Below the pieces are notes generated by a model. It worked only from the letters and a program-made list of their open reading frames with translations. It was not told where the DNA came from and ran no database searches. 64,000 nucleotides of DNA from JAMXLO01 sp963819855 (GTDB lineage Bacteria > Pseudomonadota > Alphaproteobacteria > Acetobacterales > Acetobacteraceae), in NCBI GenBank assembly GCA_963819855.1, contig CAWFYC010000015.1:173301-237300 (forward strand). Direction: 5' to 3'. The translations under genes were made by a program, and so were the position numbers. Below are positions 37,005 to 45,986 of this stretch, piece after piece; position 1 is the stretch's first letter, and each line of letters starts with the position of its first letter.

Positions 37005-37430
37005 ATGTTCCGGACCTCACTTCTGGCCGCGGCCTTCACCGTCGGCTGTCTGTCCGCTGCCTCGGCGGCAATGGTCGACTTTCGCGCGACGATGACCGGT
37101 AAGGCCGAGGTGCCACCGACGACTTCCACCGGTAGCGGCGATGTGCTGGCGACGCTGGACACCAGCACCAAGAAGCTTACCTACACGATGACCTACTCGG
37201 GCCTCAGCGGTCCGGCGACGGCGGCGCACTTCCATGGGCCGGCGGCGGCCGGAGCGAACGCCGGGGTGGTCGTGCCGATCGGCACCAATCCGCCGAGCCC
37301 GTCGACCGGCAGCGCGACGCTGACGGACGCCCAGATCGCCGATCTGGAGGCCGGCAACTGGTATGCGAACGTGCATACCGCGGATAACAAGGGGGGCGAG
37401 ATCCGCGGCCAGATGATGCGTGTGAAGTAG
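37005..37430 (+). CDS. CHRD-domain secreted protein
   Basis: 141 residues with a signal peptide (MFRTSLLAAAFTVGCLSAAS, cleavage near ASAAM) and a CHRD domain: ATMTGKAEVPPTTSTGSGD, LTYTMTYSGLSGPATAAHFH and NWYANVHTADNKGGEIRGQM. CHRD proteins are found free in bacteria and in chordin; function in bacteria is unknown. Start chosen at the Met with AAAGGGGG eight bases upstream and a signal peptide directly after it. Convergent with the big flavoprotein gene. Confidence 0.9.
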   Translation: MFRTSLLAAAFTVGCLSAASAAMVDFRATMTGKAEVPPTTSTGSGDVLATLDTSTKKLTYTMTYSGLSGPATAAHFHGPAAAGANAGVVVPIGTNPPSPSTGSATLTDAQIADLEAGNWYANVHTADNKGGEIRGQMMRVK

Positions 37431-37483
37431 CGGCTCAGGTTGTGTGACGGCGGAATGCGTTGCGCGTTCCGTCCGCAAATCAC

Positions 37484-37510
37484 GTCTTCCCGCGCAAGCG
37501 GGAACCCAGG
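37484..37510. repeat. REP element, single copy of the 15056-15134 family
   Basis: A 27-base stretch with the cttcccgcgcaagcgggaac core and trailing ccagg, nearly identical to one arm of the pair at 15056. It lies between the convergent CHRD and flavoprotein genes, a usual REP place. Confidence 0.75.
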
Positions 37511-37535
37511 GTTCGAGCCCGTTCGGAGCACCGGG

Positions 37536-40500
37536 CTAAGCGGCCACCCCGCGCGCGTGCAGCCGGTGCAGCGCGCGGTCGATCCATTGTGCGGTGAGCT
37601 TCTCCTGCGCGCCGTTCTGCGCCAACCGCTCATGCAGCGCGGGAAAATCCACCCGGTCCAGTGCCTGATCCTGGTTGAAGCAGGAGAACACCACGCTGCG
37701 CTCACCGGTCGCTGGATCGATCTGCGGCTGGAGGCATTGGGCGCAGACCTCCTTCATCATGCACTGCATCGGCGAGTTGATTGAGCCGATCGCCGTGTGA
37801 CCGGGCTTCATCAGCGGCGCCAGCAGGCCGCGCCGTGCCGATCCGACCGCCTGCATCATGCGGTCCGAGCCGATGACGATCAGGTGGTCCGCCTCGGCCA
37901 ACCCGATCTCGGCCCCGTGCGCCGCCATCCCCTGCACGATATTGCCGACAAAGCTGCGATCCTGCGGCCGCGTCGGCGCGAACCCCGGCGCCTCGTCGCA
38001 GCACCAAACGATGACATCGGCGGCACGTTCGATCTCCGCCACCTTGTAGCGATCACGCATCTGCTTGTAGCCGGCGAAATAGATCACCCGTGAACCCGCC
38101 GCTCGCAGTGCGGCCCCGATCGAGAACAGCACGGCGTTGCCCAACCCGCCGCCGACCAGCGCGACCGTCGCTCCGGCATGGATCTCCGTCGGCGTCCCGG
38201 TGGGACCCATCAGTACCACGGGTTCGCCAGGTTTCAGCAGCGCGCAGATGTCGGAACTGCCGCCCATCTCCAGCACGATCACCGACACCAGGCCCTGCGC
38301 CGGATCGGTCCAGGCGCCGGTCATCGCCAGCCCTTCCATCGCCAGAACCGTGTTCGCCGCGCCGGCCTCCGCGATCCGAGGCGCGAGCATCTCGAAGTTC
38401 TGCAGCCGGTAGAACTGGCCCGGCCGGAAGGCACGAGCCTGCGCCGGCGCATGCACCACCACCTCGACGATGTTGGGGGTCAGTCGATGCAACGCATGCA
38501 CGTGGGGGATCAGTTCCTGCCGGCAGCGCGCGATCAGCTCGGCACCGCTGACGCTGGTCGTCTCCTGGGCCGCGAGCGCTCGCGACACCATCGGGTAGCC
38601 ACGCTTGGCACCTCCCATTGCCTTCACGACGTTGCCGAAGAAACTTGGATGGAGATCGCCGAAGAAACTGATGAAGCGGCCGTTGTCGGCGCGGTGCATC
38701 AGCACGTGCGTCGTGTCGGGCTTGGCGAGGCCGTGCACCACGTTGACCGGCGTACCGGTCGCGTCCACCGCCTGGAAGTAACGGCCGTCGAGCTGGATGC
38801 GGTCGTCCTCGCGCGCCAGCACGGTGTTGGGCTGGGTTCCCGCGGCGACCAGGATGGCGCGCGCCGGCAGGACAACCTGCGTCCCATCGGCACGCGTCAA
38901 CCGCATTGCGGCGGCATGGCCGAATTCGTCCACCTCCACCGCATGTGGCGTCAGGCCCTCGGCGAAGCGGACCGCTTCCTCGAGCGCCTTGGCCACCTCC
39001 TCGTGGTTCAGCGTGTAGGAGGGGCTGTCGATCAGTCGGCGTCGATAGGCGATCGTGACCCCGCCCCATGCATCGAGCAGTTGCGCGAGCCGAGGCGCCC
39101 TGCCCTCTCGCTCCGCTGCCGCGCGCTCGGCCGCGATCGCCGCGGCGTGCATCAGGAACTCGTCGGCGATGCCGGCTTCCTCGGCATTCCAGCCCGCGCG
39201 CACCAGAGCCTCGCCGCGCTCGGTCGCCAGCGTGCGATAGCGCGCCGAAAACTTCTCCACTTGGCGGACATAGTAGGCGAGGCTCTCGGTCGCAGTGTCG
39301 ATCGCGGTCAGGCCGCCGCCGATCACCACCACCGGCAGGCGGATCTGCAGATTGGCAATGGAAGAGAACTTCGCCGCGCCGGTGAGCTGCAGCGCCATTA
39401 GGAAGTCGGACGCCGCGCGCACGCCTCGCGCCAGACCGTGGGGGATGTCGAGCACCGTCGGTTTGCCCGCGCCCATGCACAGCGCGACGTGGTCGAATCC
39501 CATCGCCCAGGCATCGTCCATGCCCAGCGTCGCGTTGCCGCCGAAGCGGATGCCGCCGAAATGCGCGAATTTCTCCACCCGCCGCTCCAGCAGCAGGCGC
39601 ACCAGCTTCAGGTAGTTCTTGTTCCAGCGCACCGTGATGCCGTACTCGGCAACACCGCCGAATCCCGCCATCACCCGGTCATCGAGGTTCTCGAACAACA
39701 GCTCCGCATCGCGCACCGGCGCGGCCGGATCGAAACCCAGCGGCTCGATCTTCAGCCCGTCGATCGCCACCACGGTGTGGCCGTCGTTCATCAAGTGGTG
39801 CGCCAGCGTGAATCCGGCGGGACCCAGGCCGACGATCAGCACTTTGCGTCCGCTGTCCGGGCGCGGCAGCGGCCGGCGGATGTCGAGCGGGTTCCACCGC
39901 GTCAGCAGCGCGTAGATCTCGAAGCCCCACGGCAGCTCCAGCACGTCCTTCAGGACTCGGGTCTCGGCCTGCGGGATGTCGACCGGGTCCTGTCGCTGGT
40001 AGATGCACGCCTTCATGCAGTCGTTGCAGATGCGATGGCCAGTCGCCGCCACCATCGGATTGTCGATGGCAATGATGGCGAGGGCACCGATCGCGCTACC
40101 TTGCGCGCGCAACGTGTGCATTTCGCTGATCTTCTCGTCGAGCGGACAGCCCGCCAGCGTCACGCCGAACGGGGATTTCTGGAACTTTCCGCTTTTACGA
40201 TCCTTCAGACCGTGACGGCAGGAATCCTTGCCCTGCGTGTGGCACCAGATGCAGTAGTTGATCTGGTCCAGCGCCTGCTGTGTGTTCATCCCCGCATCGG
40301 TCAGCGCAAATCCTTCGCGGGCCCGCCAGTGGTGTTCCGGCAGGCGCAGCATCGTGACGCCGTCGCGCTCAATGGTTTCAACCGGAACCAGATGGTTGTA
40401 GTCCAGCCGATGCGGCACACGGAACAGCGTATTGCCGGGATGGACGGCACGGCCCGCCTCGGTCAGCGTCGCCCAGGCCGCGTAGCGCAGCGCGACGTCC

Positions 40501-40985
40501 AGCGCCTCCAAGTCACCCGCGTTTTCCCAGACCACGACATGATCTGCAAAGGCGCGTTCCGCAACTGCTTCGCCGAACCGTGCCTCCAGTTCCGCGCGCA
40601 ACGCGGCGCCATCGAACGCCGATGGATCGGGATACTTCTTCACTGCCTGGCGCTGGACGAACAGCCGCTTGCACGCGTGGATCGGATCGAGCGCATGGGT
40701 CTGGTGTGCCAGCGCCAGCGTCTCCGCCTCGATCCCGAACAGCGCCGCGACGAACCCGTCGAGATGCGGCGCGAGTGCCACCACCAGCTCACTCTCGTCC
40801 GGCACCGCGACAGAATCAGGGGCGGCGCGCGCCGCCAGCAGGCGGTCGTGCAGCGGGGTATCCTCGCTCGCCAGCCGGTCGAGGAAGACCCGGTCCAGCC
40901 GCACCAGACCATCGCGCGCGGCAAGTTCTGGGAAGCTGAAGCCGAAACCCAGGTTCACTGCGTCGGCAACAGGCGCGGCATCCAT
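37536..40985 (-). CDS. NfnAB-like multidomain FAD/NAD oxidoreductase with extra N-terminal domain
   Basis: 1149 residues. Residues 1-240 have no recognised family. Then a GltD/NfnB-like Fe-S region (Cys245, 248, 256, 280 and the set RICNDCMKACIYQ at 318-330), an FAD motif VLIVGLGPAGFTLAHHL at 382-398, and a second dinucleotide motif VVVIGGGLTAIDTATES near 552-568. The last 290 or so residues resemble NfnA/PyrK: FRPGQFYRLQNFE, then VALVGGGLGNAVLF, and a terminal CMMKEVCAQC motif for a 2Fe-2S centre. This suggests transfer between NAD(P)H and ferredoxin or another low-potential partner. Start chosen 7 bases after the MarR stop. The substrate and any bifurcation are inferred only. Confidence 0.82.
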   Translation of the reverse strand: MDAAPVADAVNLGFGFSFPELAARDGLVRLDRVFLDRLASEDTPLHDRLLAARAAPDSVAVPDESELVVALAPHLDGFVAALFGIEAETLALAHQTHALDPIHACKRLFVQRQAVKKYPDPSAFDGAALRAELEARFGEAVAERAFADHVVVWENAGDLEALDVALRYAAWATLTEAGRAVHPGNTLFRVPHRLDYNHLVPVETIERDGVTMLRLPEHHWRAREGFALTDAGMNTQQALDQINYCIWCHTQGKDSCRHGLKDRKSGKFQKSPFGVTLAGCPLDEKISEMHTLRAQGSAIGALAIIAIDNPMVAATGHRICNDCMKACIYQRQDPVDIPQAETRVLKDVLELPWGFEIYALLTRWNPLDIRRPLPRPDSGRKVLIVGLGPAGFTLAHHLMNDGHTVVAIDGLKIEPLGFDPAAPVRDAELLFENLDDRVMAGFGGVAEYGITVRWNKNYLKLVRLLLERRVEKFAHFGGIRFGGNATLGMDDAWAMGFDHVALCMGAGKPTVLDIPHGLARGVRAASDFLMALQLTGAAKFSSIANLQIRLPVVVIGGGLTAIDTATESLAYYVRQVEKFSARYRTLATERGEALVRAGWNAEEAGIADEFLMHAAAIAAERAAAEREGRAPRLAQLLDAWGGVTIAYRRRLIDSPSYTLNHEEVAKALEEAVRFAEGLTPHAVEVDEFGHAAAMRLTRADGTQVVLPARAILVAAGTQPNTVLAREDDRIQLDGRYFQAVDATGTPVNVVHGLAKPDTTHVLMHRADNGRFISFFGDLHPSFFGNVVKAMGGAKRGYPMVSRALAAQETTSVSGAELIARCRQELIPHVHALHRLTPNIVEVVVHAPAQARAFRPGQFYRLQNFEMLAPRIAEAGAANTVLAMEGLAMTGAWTDPAQGLVSVIVLEMGGSSDICALLKPGEPVVLMGPTGTPTEIHAGATVALVGGGLGNAVLFSIGAALRAAGSRVIYFAGYKQMRDRYKVAEIERAADVIVWCCDEAPGFAPTRPQDRSFVGNIVQGMAAHGAEIGLAEADHLIVIGSDRMMQAVGSARRGLLAPLMKPGHTAIGSINSPMQCMMKEVCAQCLQPQIDPATGERSVVFSCFNQDQALDRVDFPALHERLAQNGAQEKLTAQWIDRALHRLHARGVAA

Positions 40986-40992
40986 CACGGCA

Positions 40993-41433
40993 TCAGCCCA
41001 TCTTGCGCAAGAGGGCGAGCACCTGCGCCCGCTCCTCGGGGGATAGCGGCGCCAACGCCGCGTCATGTGCCCGCTGCGCGCATGCCACGACACGCCGGAT
41101 CAGCGCAATGCCCGCCTCGGTCGGCTCCAGGACCGCCGTGCGCCGATCCATCGGGTCGCGACCACGGCGGATCAGGCCGCGGGCGATCAGCCGCCGCACC
41201 ACGCCCTGGATCGTTGCCGGGTCCATCGCCGCGTGCCTGCCGAGCAGATTCTGCGTAGTCCGCCCCAACTGCACCGTCTTCAGCAGGGCGGTGAACTGGG
41301 TCGGCGTCAGCTCGGCATGCGTCATACCCGCAGTGAACAGCGCCACGTGCCGCTGGTGCGCCCGGCGCAGCAGGAAGCCCACGTGATCTTCCACCGTGAA
41401 ATCGGCGAGGGCATCGTCGATCGCGCTGCTCAT
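40993..41433 (-). CDS. MarR-family transcriptional regulator
   Basis: About 146 residues with a winged helix at about 45-110: MTHAELTPTQFTALLKTVQL, LGRHAAMDPATIQGVVRRLI, then the wing GRDPMDRRTAVLEPTEAG. MarR proteins bind short palindromes and release on binding small aromatic ligands or on oxidation. It lies 7 bases before the NfnAB-like gene in the same direction, so it probably controls that gene and itself. No cysteine in the DNA-binding part suggests a ligand switch. Confidence 0.9.
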   Translation of the reverse strand: MSSAIDDALADFTVEDHVGFLLRRAHQRHVALFTAGMTHAELTPTQFTALLKTVQLGRTTQNLLGRHAAMDPATIQGVVRRLIARGLIRRGRDPMDRRTAVLEPTEAGIALIRRVVACAQRAHDAALAPLSPEERAQVLALLRKMG

Positions 41434-41468
41434 TTGACTACAAATGATCGGGACCACGACCTGCCCGG

Positions 41469-42057
41469 TCAAGGTGCCGAAGCGGGATGGCTGGCCTGCT
41501 CGCGGCCGCCTGCCAGGGGGACGGTGACCCGGATGCGCACCGTGCGGCCGCCCATGAGCGGCATCGCCGTCATGCCCCAATCGGCGCGCAGCAGCCGGCC
41601 CTCCGCCACGACCCCGTTGCGGTCCCAGGCCAACGAAAGTGCAAACGATCGCGTGACCCCATGCATCGCGAGCTTTCCACCCAAGGTTTTCCTGCGATTC
41701 GCAGCTTCCGGCGTAGGAGAGGTCCGGAAAACTGGCGGCATCCAGGAAATCCGGCCCGACGATGGTGCCGCGCATCGATGCATCCTCGGTGACAAGGCTG
41801 GCAACCTCAACGTGCAACTCTACCTGGCACGCTGCCCTGTCGTCGGGATCATAGGTGAGCCAGCCACCGAAGCGGGCGAAGCGGGCGTCGATCGGCAGCA
41901 GGCCGAGCCCATAGGCCCGAAACGCGACTTCGCTCTCCGGCGGATCCAACTGGACGCGACGCGGCGCAGCCGCGGCGAAGCAGGCGAGCCCAGAAGACAG
42001 CGACACGGCAAGGGTGAATCTGGCGCCCACGAGTGTCAGTTGGGCATGCTCCGGCAT
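41469..42057 (-). pseudogene. YceI-family periplasmic lipid-binding protein, frameshift near 41705
   Basis: From MPEHAQLTLVGARFTLAVSL (signal peptide) the frame gives a YceI-like first half: LDPPESEVAFRAYGLGLLPI, FARFGGWLTYDPDD, FLDAASFPDLSYAGSC. After one extra base near 41700-41710 the next frame continues GGKLAMHGVTRSFALSLAWD and ADWGMTAMPLMGGRTVRIRV to the stop at 41469. Both halves are well conserved, so a sequence error is as likely as a real break. YceI proteins bind isoprenoid-like lipids in the periplasm. Divergent from comM. Confidence 0.75.
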
Positions 42058-42175
42058 CCGTCGAGGGTCCCGCATTACCGTTGCCTTCACTATCCTCCGG
42101 TAGACACAAGACTCCCGCCACAGTTCAGGCCGTCGTGCCCTGACCACGCTACGCTCCGCCGCCACGATCGCCCGG

Positions 42176-43666
42176 GTGCGCACCTTCGCCTTCTCCGGCA
42201 TCGAAGCCGTGCCGGTCGAGGTGCAGGTGCAGATTTCCGGCGGATCGCCCGCGCTGCTGCTGGTCGGCCTGCCCGACAAGGCGGTGGGCGAGGCACGCGA
42301 GCGGATGCGGGCCGCGCTCAGCGCCATCGGCCTCGCGCTGCCGCCGCGACGGATACTGATCAACCTGGCGCCGGCGGACCTGCTGAAGGAGGGCAGCCAC
42401 TTCGATCTTCCGATCACGCTGGGCGTGCTGGCGGCGATGGAAGTGATGCCGCGCGAGGACCTCTGTGGCTACGCCGCCCTTGGCGAACTGTCGCTGGATG
42501 GCACGCTGAACGCGGTTACCGGCGTGCTGCCGGCCGCGATCGGTGCCTCGACACTGGATCTGGGGCTGATCTGCCCGGCGAGCCAGGGCGGTGAGGCAGC
42601 CTGGGCGGGACGGATCGAGGTGCTGGCCGCCGCGGACCTGCTTTCGCTGATCAACCATTTCCGCGGCACCCAGGTGCTCACTCCGCCGGAGACCGCGGGC
42701 ATTGCCGAGGCGGTTCGCGCTCCGGACCTGGCCGACGTAAAGGGCATGGAGACCGCCAAGCGCTCAGTCGAGATCGCCGCCGCGGGTGGGCACAATCTGC
42801 TGATGATCGGTCCGCCCGGTTCCGGCAAGTCGATGCTGGCGGCACGGCTGCCTGGCCTGCTGCCCGACCTGCCGCCCAAGGAGGCGCTGGAGGTCAGCAT
42901 GATCCACAGCGTCGCCGGCATGCTGGACGGAGGCCGTCTGGTGATGCGTCCGCCGTTCCGCGAGCCGCACCACTCGGCGTCGCAGGCCGCGCTGACCGGC
43001 GGCGGACAGCGCGCTCGGCCGGGCGAGATCAGCCTTGCGCATCGCGGCGTGCTGTTCCTCGACGAGTTGCCGGAGTTTCCCAAGCAGACGCTGGAATCGC
43101 TGCGCCAGCCAATGGAGACCGGCCGCACCACGGTGGCGCGCGCCGCGGCGCACATCACCTATCCGGCGCGGTTCCAGTTGGTGGCGGCGATGAACCCGTG
43201 CCGTTGCGGCTATCTCGGCGATGCATCGCGCGAATGCGGCCGCGCGCCGCGCTGTGCGGAGGACTACCAGAACCGGATCAGCGGGCCGGTCCTGGACCGT
43301 ATCGACCTGACCATCGAGGTACAGCCGGCTACGGCTGCCGAACTGGCACGGGCGCCGGCCGGCGAGCCCAGTGCCGCGGTGGCGGCGCGGGTGGCACGGG
43401 CACGGACGGCGCAGCGGGCGCGTCATGGCGAGGATGGACCGGCCAGCAACGCCGAAGCCGACAGCCGCGACGTCGAGATGGCGACCGAAGCACATACGCT
43501 GGCGGAACAGGCGATGGAGAAGCTGCGCCTGTCGCCGCGGGGTTACACCCGGGTGCTGCGTGTGGGACGCACAATCGCGGACCTGGCCGGTGCCAAGGTG
43601 GTGCAACGGCAACATGTGGCGGAGGCTCTGGCATTCCGCCACCGCATGCCGGGCCGGAGATACTAA
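42176..43666 (+). CDS. comM: YifB/ComM family Mg chelatase-like AAA+ ATPase
   Basis: 496 residues. An N-terminal Lon-like fold (about 1-170, VPVEVQVQISGGSPALLLVG) precedes a AAA+ module with Walker A GPPGSGKSMLAARL and Walker B GVLFLDELPEFPKQTLE, then a C-terminal helical domain ending LGRTIADLAG-like (GRTIADLAGAKVVQRQHVAE). ComM is a helicase promoting branch migration during natural transformation; the general family role is DNA related. The start appears to be GTG at MRTFAFSGIEAV. A CTG lies 12 codons earlier in frame, but I see no supporting ribosome binding site. Confidence 0.9.
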   Translation: MRTFAFSGIEAVPVEVQVQISGGSPALLLVGLPDKAVGEARERMRAALSAIGLALPPRRILINLAPADLLKEGSHFDLPITLGVLAAMEVMPREDLCGYAALGELSLDGTLNAVTGVLPAAIGASTLDLGLICPASQGGEAAWAGRIEVLAAADLLSLINHFRGTQVLTPPETAGIAEAVRAPDLADVKGMETAKRSVEIAAAGGHNLLMIGPPGSGKSMLAARLPGLLPDLPPKEALEVSMIHSVAGMLDGGRLVMRPPFREPHHSASQAALTGGGQRARPGEISLAHRGVLFLDELPEFPKQTLESLRQPMETGRTTVARAAAHITYPARFQLVAAMNPCRCGYLGDASRECGRAPRCAEDYQNRISGPVLDRIDLTIEVQPATAAELARAPAGEPSAAVAARVARARTAQRARHGEDGPASNAEADSRDVEMATEAHTLAEQAMEKLRLSPRGYTRVLRVGRTIADLAGAKVVQRQHVAEALAFRHRMPGRRY

Positions 43667-43667
43667 C

Positions 43668-43691
43668 ACCTCTCCCGCCCGCGGGAGAGGT
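43668..43691. terminator. Palindromic hairpin between comM and yraN, likely bidirectional terminator and member of a dispersed repeat
   Basis: An 11-bp perfect stem (acctctcccgc with gcgggagaggt) around a two-base centre lies 2 bases after the comM stop. It is followed by a tail, gtcggcgcggagcgtcgggt, typical of a repeat family seen in GC-rich alphaproteobacteria. There is no T-run, so the terminator role is inferred from its place between convergent genes. Confidence 0.6.
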
Positions 43692-43735
43692 CGGCGCGGA
43701 GCGTCGGGTGAGGGTTTCGCCAGAACAGATGCGCG

Positions 43736-44089
43736 CTAATTCTCCCACCGGAACGCATCGGCGATGCGCCGTACCGTGCCTGCCGCATCGACCACCATCA
43801 AATCGAACCGCATCCCTGCCCTCGCCCACTCCGGATGCTGCGCCAGCACGATGTCGGCCGCCGCCAGCAGTCGCGCCCGTTGACGAGCACCGAGTGCCAT
43901 CGCCGCGTCGGCCAGCGTCGGCCGCGCCTTCACCTCGACGATCGCGAGCAGATCGGGCGTTGCCGCGACCACATCGATTTCACCGGCCTCGGTGCGCAGG
44001 CGCTGAGCCAGCACTGTCCAGCCCTCTCGTACCAAGGCCGTACAGACAGCCGCTTCGGCGTTGATGCCACGCTGGTACGCTCGGGTCAT
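43736..44089 (-). CDS. YraN/UPF0102 family nuclease-fold protein
   Basis: 117 residues from MTRAYQRGINAEAAVCTALV, with the restriction-endonuclease-like core of the family: a Gly at GINAEAAV, then EAGEIDVVAATPDLLAIVEV followed by KARP, holding the D and E-x-K metal residues. Biological role unclear, possibly Holliday-junction or DNA processing. It lies convergent with comM, another DNA-handling gene; the pairing is common in proteobacteria. Confidence 0.88.
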   Translation of the reverse strand: MTRAYQRGINAEAAVCTALVREGWTVLAQRLRTEAGEIDVVAATPDLLAIVEVKARPTLADAAMALGARQRARLLAAADIVLAQHPEWARAGMRFDLMVVDAAGTVRRIADAFRWEN

Positions 44090-44211
44090 GAGCTGCACTT
44101 TGCGTTCTGACGGCTAAAGTCGGATGAACAACCGTCTGCTCTGCGCCGCGGCCGTTTGTCCGGCACGGACCCCATGCTACAGGTCGTTCAATCACCATCC
44201 GTGGGCTCGTC

Positions 44212-45516
44212 ATGAACGAACAGCGTCCCGCCGGCAGCCTGGAGCGGTTCTTCGGCGCCCCGCTTGCCGAGACCGACCCGGAGCTTGCCGCCGCGGTCGG
44301 CGCCGAACTGATCCGCCAGCAGGACGGCATCGAGCTGATCGCCAGCGAGAACGCGGTCTCCGCCGCGGTGCTGGAGGCGCAAGGCTCGGTGCTGACCAAC
44401 AAATACGCCGAAGGCTATCCCGGCCGGCGCTACTACGGCGGCTGCATCTACGTCGATGTCGCAGAACAGCTCGCAATCGACCGGGCGAAGCGGCTCTTCT
44501 CCTGTGAGTTCGCGAACGTCCAGCCGCATTCCGGCGCGCAGGCGAACCAGGCGGTATTCCTCGCGCTGCTTACGCCGGGCGACACGATTCTCGGGATGAG
44601 CCTCGCGGCCGGCGGCCACCTGACGCATGGCGCGCCGCCGAACCTGTCCGGGAAGTGGTTCCGCGCGATCCAGTACGGCGTCCGGCGCGATGACGGGCTG
44701 CTGGACTATGACGAACTGGAACGGCTGGCACGTACCGAACGCCCGAAGCTGATCATCGCCGGCGGTTCCGCCTATCCGCGCTTCATCGACTTCCCTCGCA
44801 TTCGCCGGGTGGCCGATGAGATCGAAGCATATCTCATGGTGGACATGGCGCATTTCGCCGGCCTGGTCGCCGCCGACCTGTTCCCGAGCCCGCTGCCGCA
44901 TGCACATGTCGTCACCACCACGACGCACAAGACGCTGCGCGGCCCGCGCGGCGGCATGGTCCTCGCCAACGACCCGGAGATCGGCCGCAAGATCAATTCG
45001 GCGGTGTTCCCTGGCCTGCAGGGCGGCCCGCTGATGCACGTGATCGCCGGCAAGGCCGCTGCCTTCGCCGAGGCACTGCGCCCCGAATTCCGCACCTACC
45101 AGAAGGCAGTGGTGGACAACGCCAGGGTGTTGGCCGAGACGCTGGCCCAGCGGGGTCTCGCCATCGTCACCGGCGGCACCGACTGCCACCTGATGCTGGT
45201 CGATCTGCGGCCCAAGCGGGTCACCGGCAAGGCGGCCGAGGCCAGCCTGGAGCGCGCCAGGATTACCACCAACAAGAACGCCATCCCGTTCGATCCGGAG
45301 AAGCCGGCGATCACCTCCGGCGTCCGTCTCGGCTCGCCGGCCGCCACCACGCGCGGCTTCGGCACCGCGGAGTTCCGCGAGATCGGATCGATGATCGACG
45401 AGGTGCTGGAGGGCCTGTCCCGCTCCAACGACGGCGCCAACGACGCGGCCGAGGCGGCGGTCGGCGCCCGGGTGCAGGCGCTGTGCGCCCGCTTCCCGCT
45501 GTATCGCGCACGGTAG
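44212..45516 (+). CDS. glyA: Serine hydroxymethyltransferase
   Basis: 434 residues, normal length. Converts serine and tetrahydrofolate to glycine and methylene-tetrahydrofolate using PLP. Seen are IELIASENAVSAAVLEAQGS, KYAEGYPGRRYYGGC, the PLP-lysine segment VVTTTTHKTLRGPRGGMVL and the C-terminal TSGVRLGSPAATTRGFG. It starts a plus-strand series of closely packed genes (nrdR 6 bases later) running to nusB, a conserved alphaproteobacterial order. Confidence 0.98.
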   Translation: MNEQRPAGSLERFFGAPLAETDPELAAAVGAELIRQQDGIELIASENAVSAAVLEAQGSVLTNKYAEGYPGRRYYGGCIYVDVAEQLAIDRAKRLFSCEFANVQPHSGAQANQAVFLALLTPGDTILGMSLAAGGHLTHGAPPNLSGKWFRAIQYGVRRDDGLLDYDELERLARTERPKLIIAGGSAYPRFIDFPRIRRVADEIEAYLMVDMAHFAGLVAADLFPSPLPHAHVVTTTTHKTLRGPRGGMVLANDPEIGRKINSAVFPGLQGGPLMHVIAGKAAAFAEALRPEFRTYQKAVVDNARVLAETLAQRGLAIVTGGTDCHLMLVDLRPKRVTGKAAEASLERARITTNKNAIPFDPEKPAITSGVRLGSPAATTRGFGTAEFREIGSMIDEVLEGLSRSNDGANDAAEAAVGARVQALCARFPLYRAR

Positions 45517-45522
45517 CCGCCG

Positions 45523-45978
45523 ATGCGCTGCCCGTTCTGCGGCCATGAGGACACGCAGGTGAAGGACAGCCGCCCCAGCGAGGACGGCGGGGCGATCCGA
45601 CGCCGACGCTTCTGCGCCAACTGCGGCCAGCGCTTCACCACCATCGAGCGCACCCAGTTGCGCGAACTGACCGTGGTGAAGTCCGACGGCCGCCGCGTGC
45701 CGTTCGACCGCGAGAAGCTGTCCCGCTCGATCCGCATCGCACTGCGCAAGCGGCCGATCCAGGAGGAGCGCATCGAGCGCATCGTCAACGGCATCGTCCG
45801 CCAGCTCGAGTCGTCCGGCGAAAGCGACATACCGTCGAAGCATATCGGCGAACTGGTGATGGACACGCTGCGGGAGCTGGACTCGGTCGCCTATGTGCGC
45901 TTTGCCAGCGTCTACCGGAATTTTCGCGAGGCCAAGGATTTCGAGGACTTCATCGGCTCACTGGGCGAAGCCACGTAA
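45523..45978 (+). CDS. nrdR: Transcriptional repressor NrdR
   Basis: 151 residues. The zinc ribbon MRCPFCGHEDTQVKDSRPSE with the second pair CANCGQRF is followed by an ATP-cone (LTVVKSDGRRVPFDREKLSR). NrdR senses ATP/dATP and represses ribonucleotide reductase genes by binding NrdR boxes; none of those targets is in the window. Six bases after glyA and 8 before ribD. Confidence 0.98.
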   Translation: MRCPFCGHEDTQVKDSRPSEDGGAIRRRRFCANCGQRFTTIERTQLRELTVVKSDGRRVPFDREKLSRSIRIALRKRPIQEERIERIVNGIVRQLESSGESDIPSKHIGELVMDTLRELDSVAYVRFASVYRNFREAKDFEDFIGSLGEAT

Positions 45979-45986
45979 GCCTCGTC

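Noticed and set aside
37508..37521. tRNA T-arm-like sequence gggttcgagccc
   Set aside because: It is at the end of a REP element; no matching acceptor stem, anticodon arm or D-arm can be folded around it.
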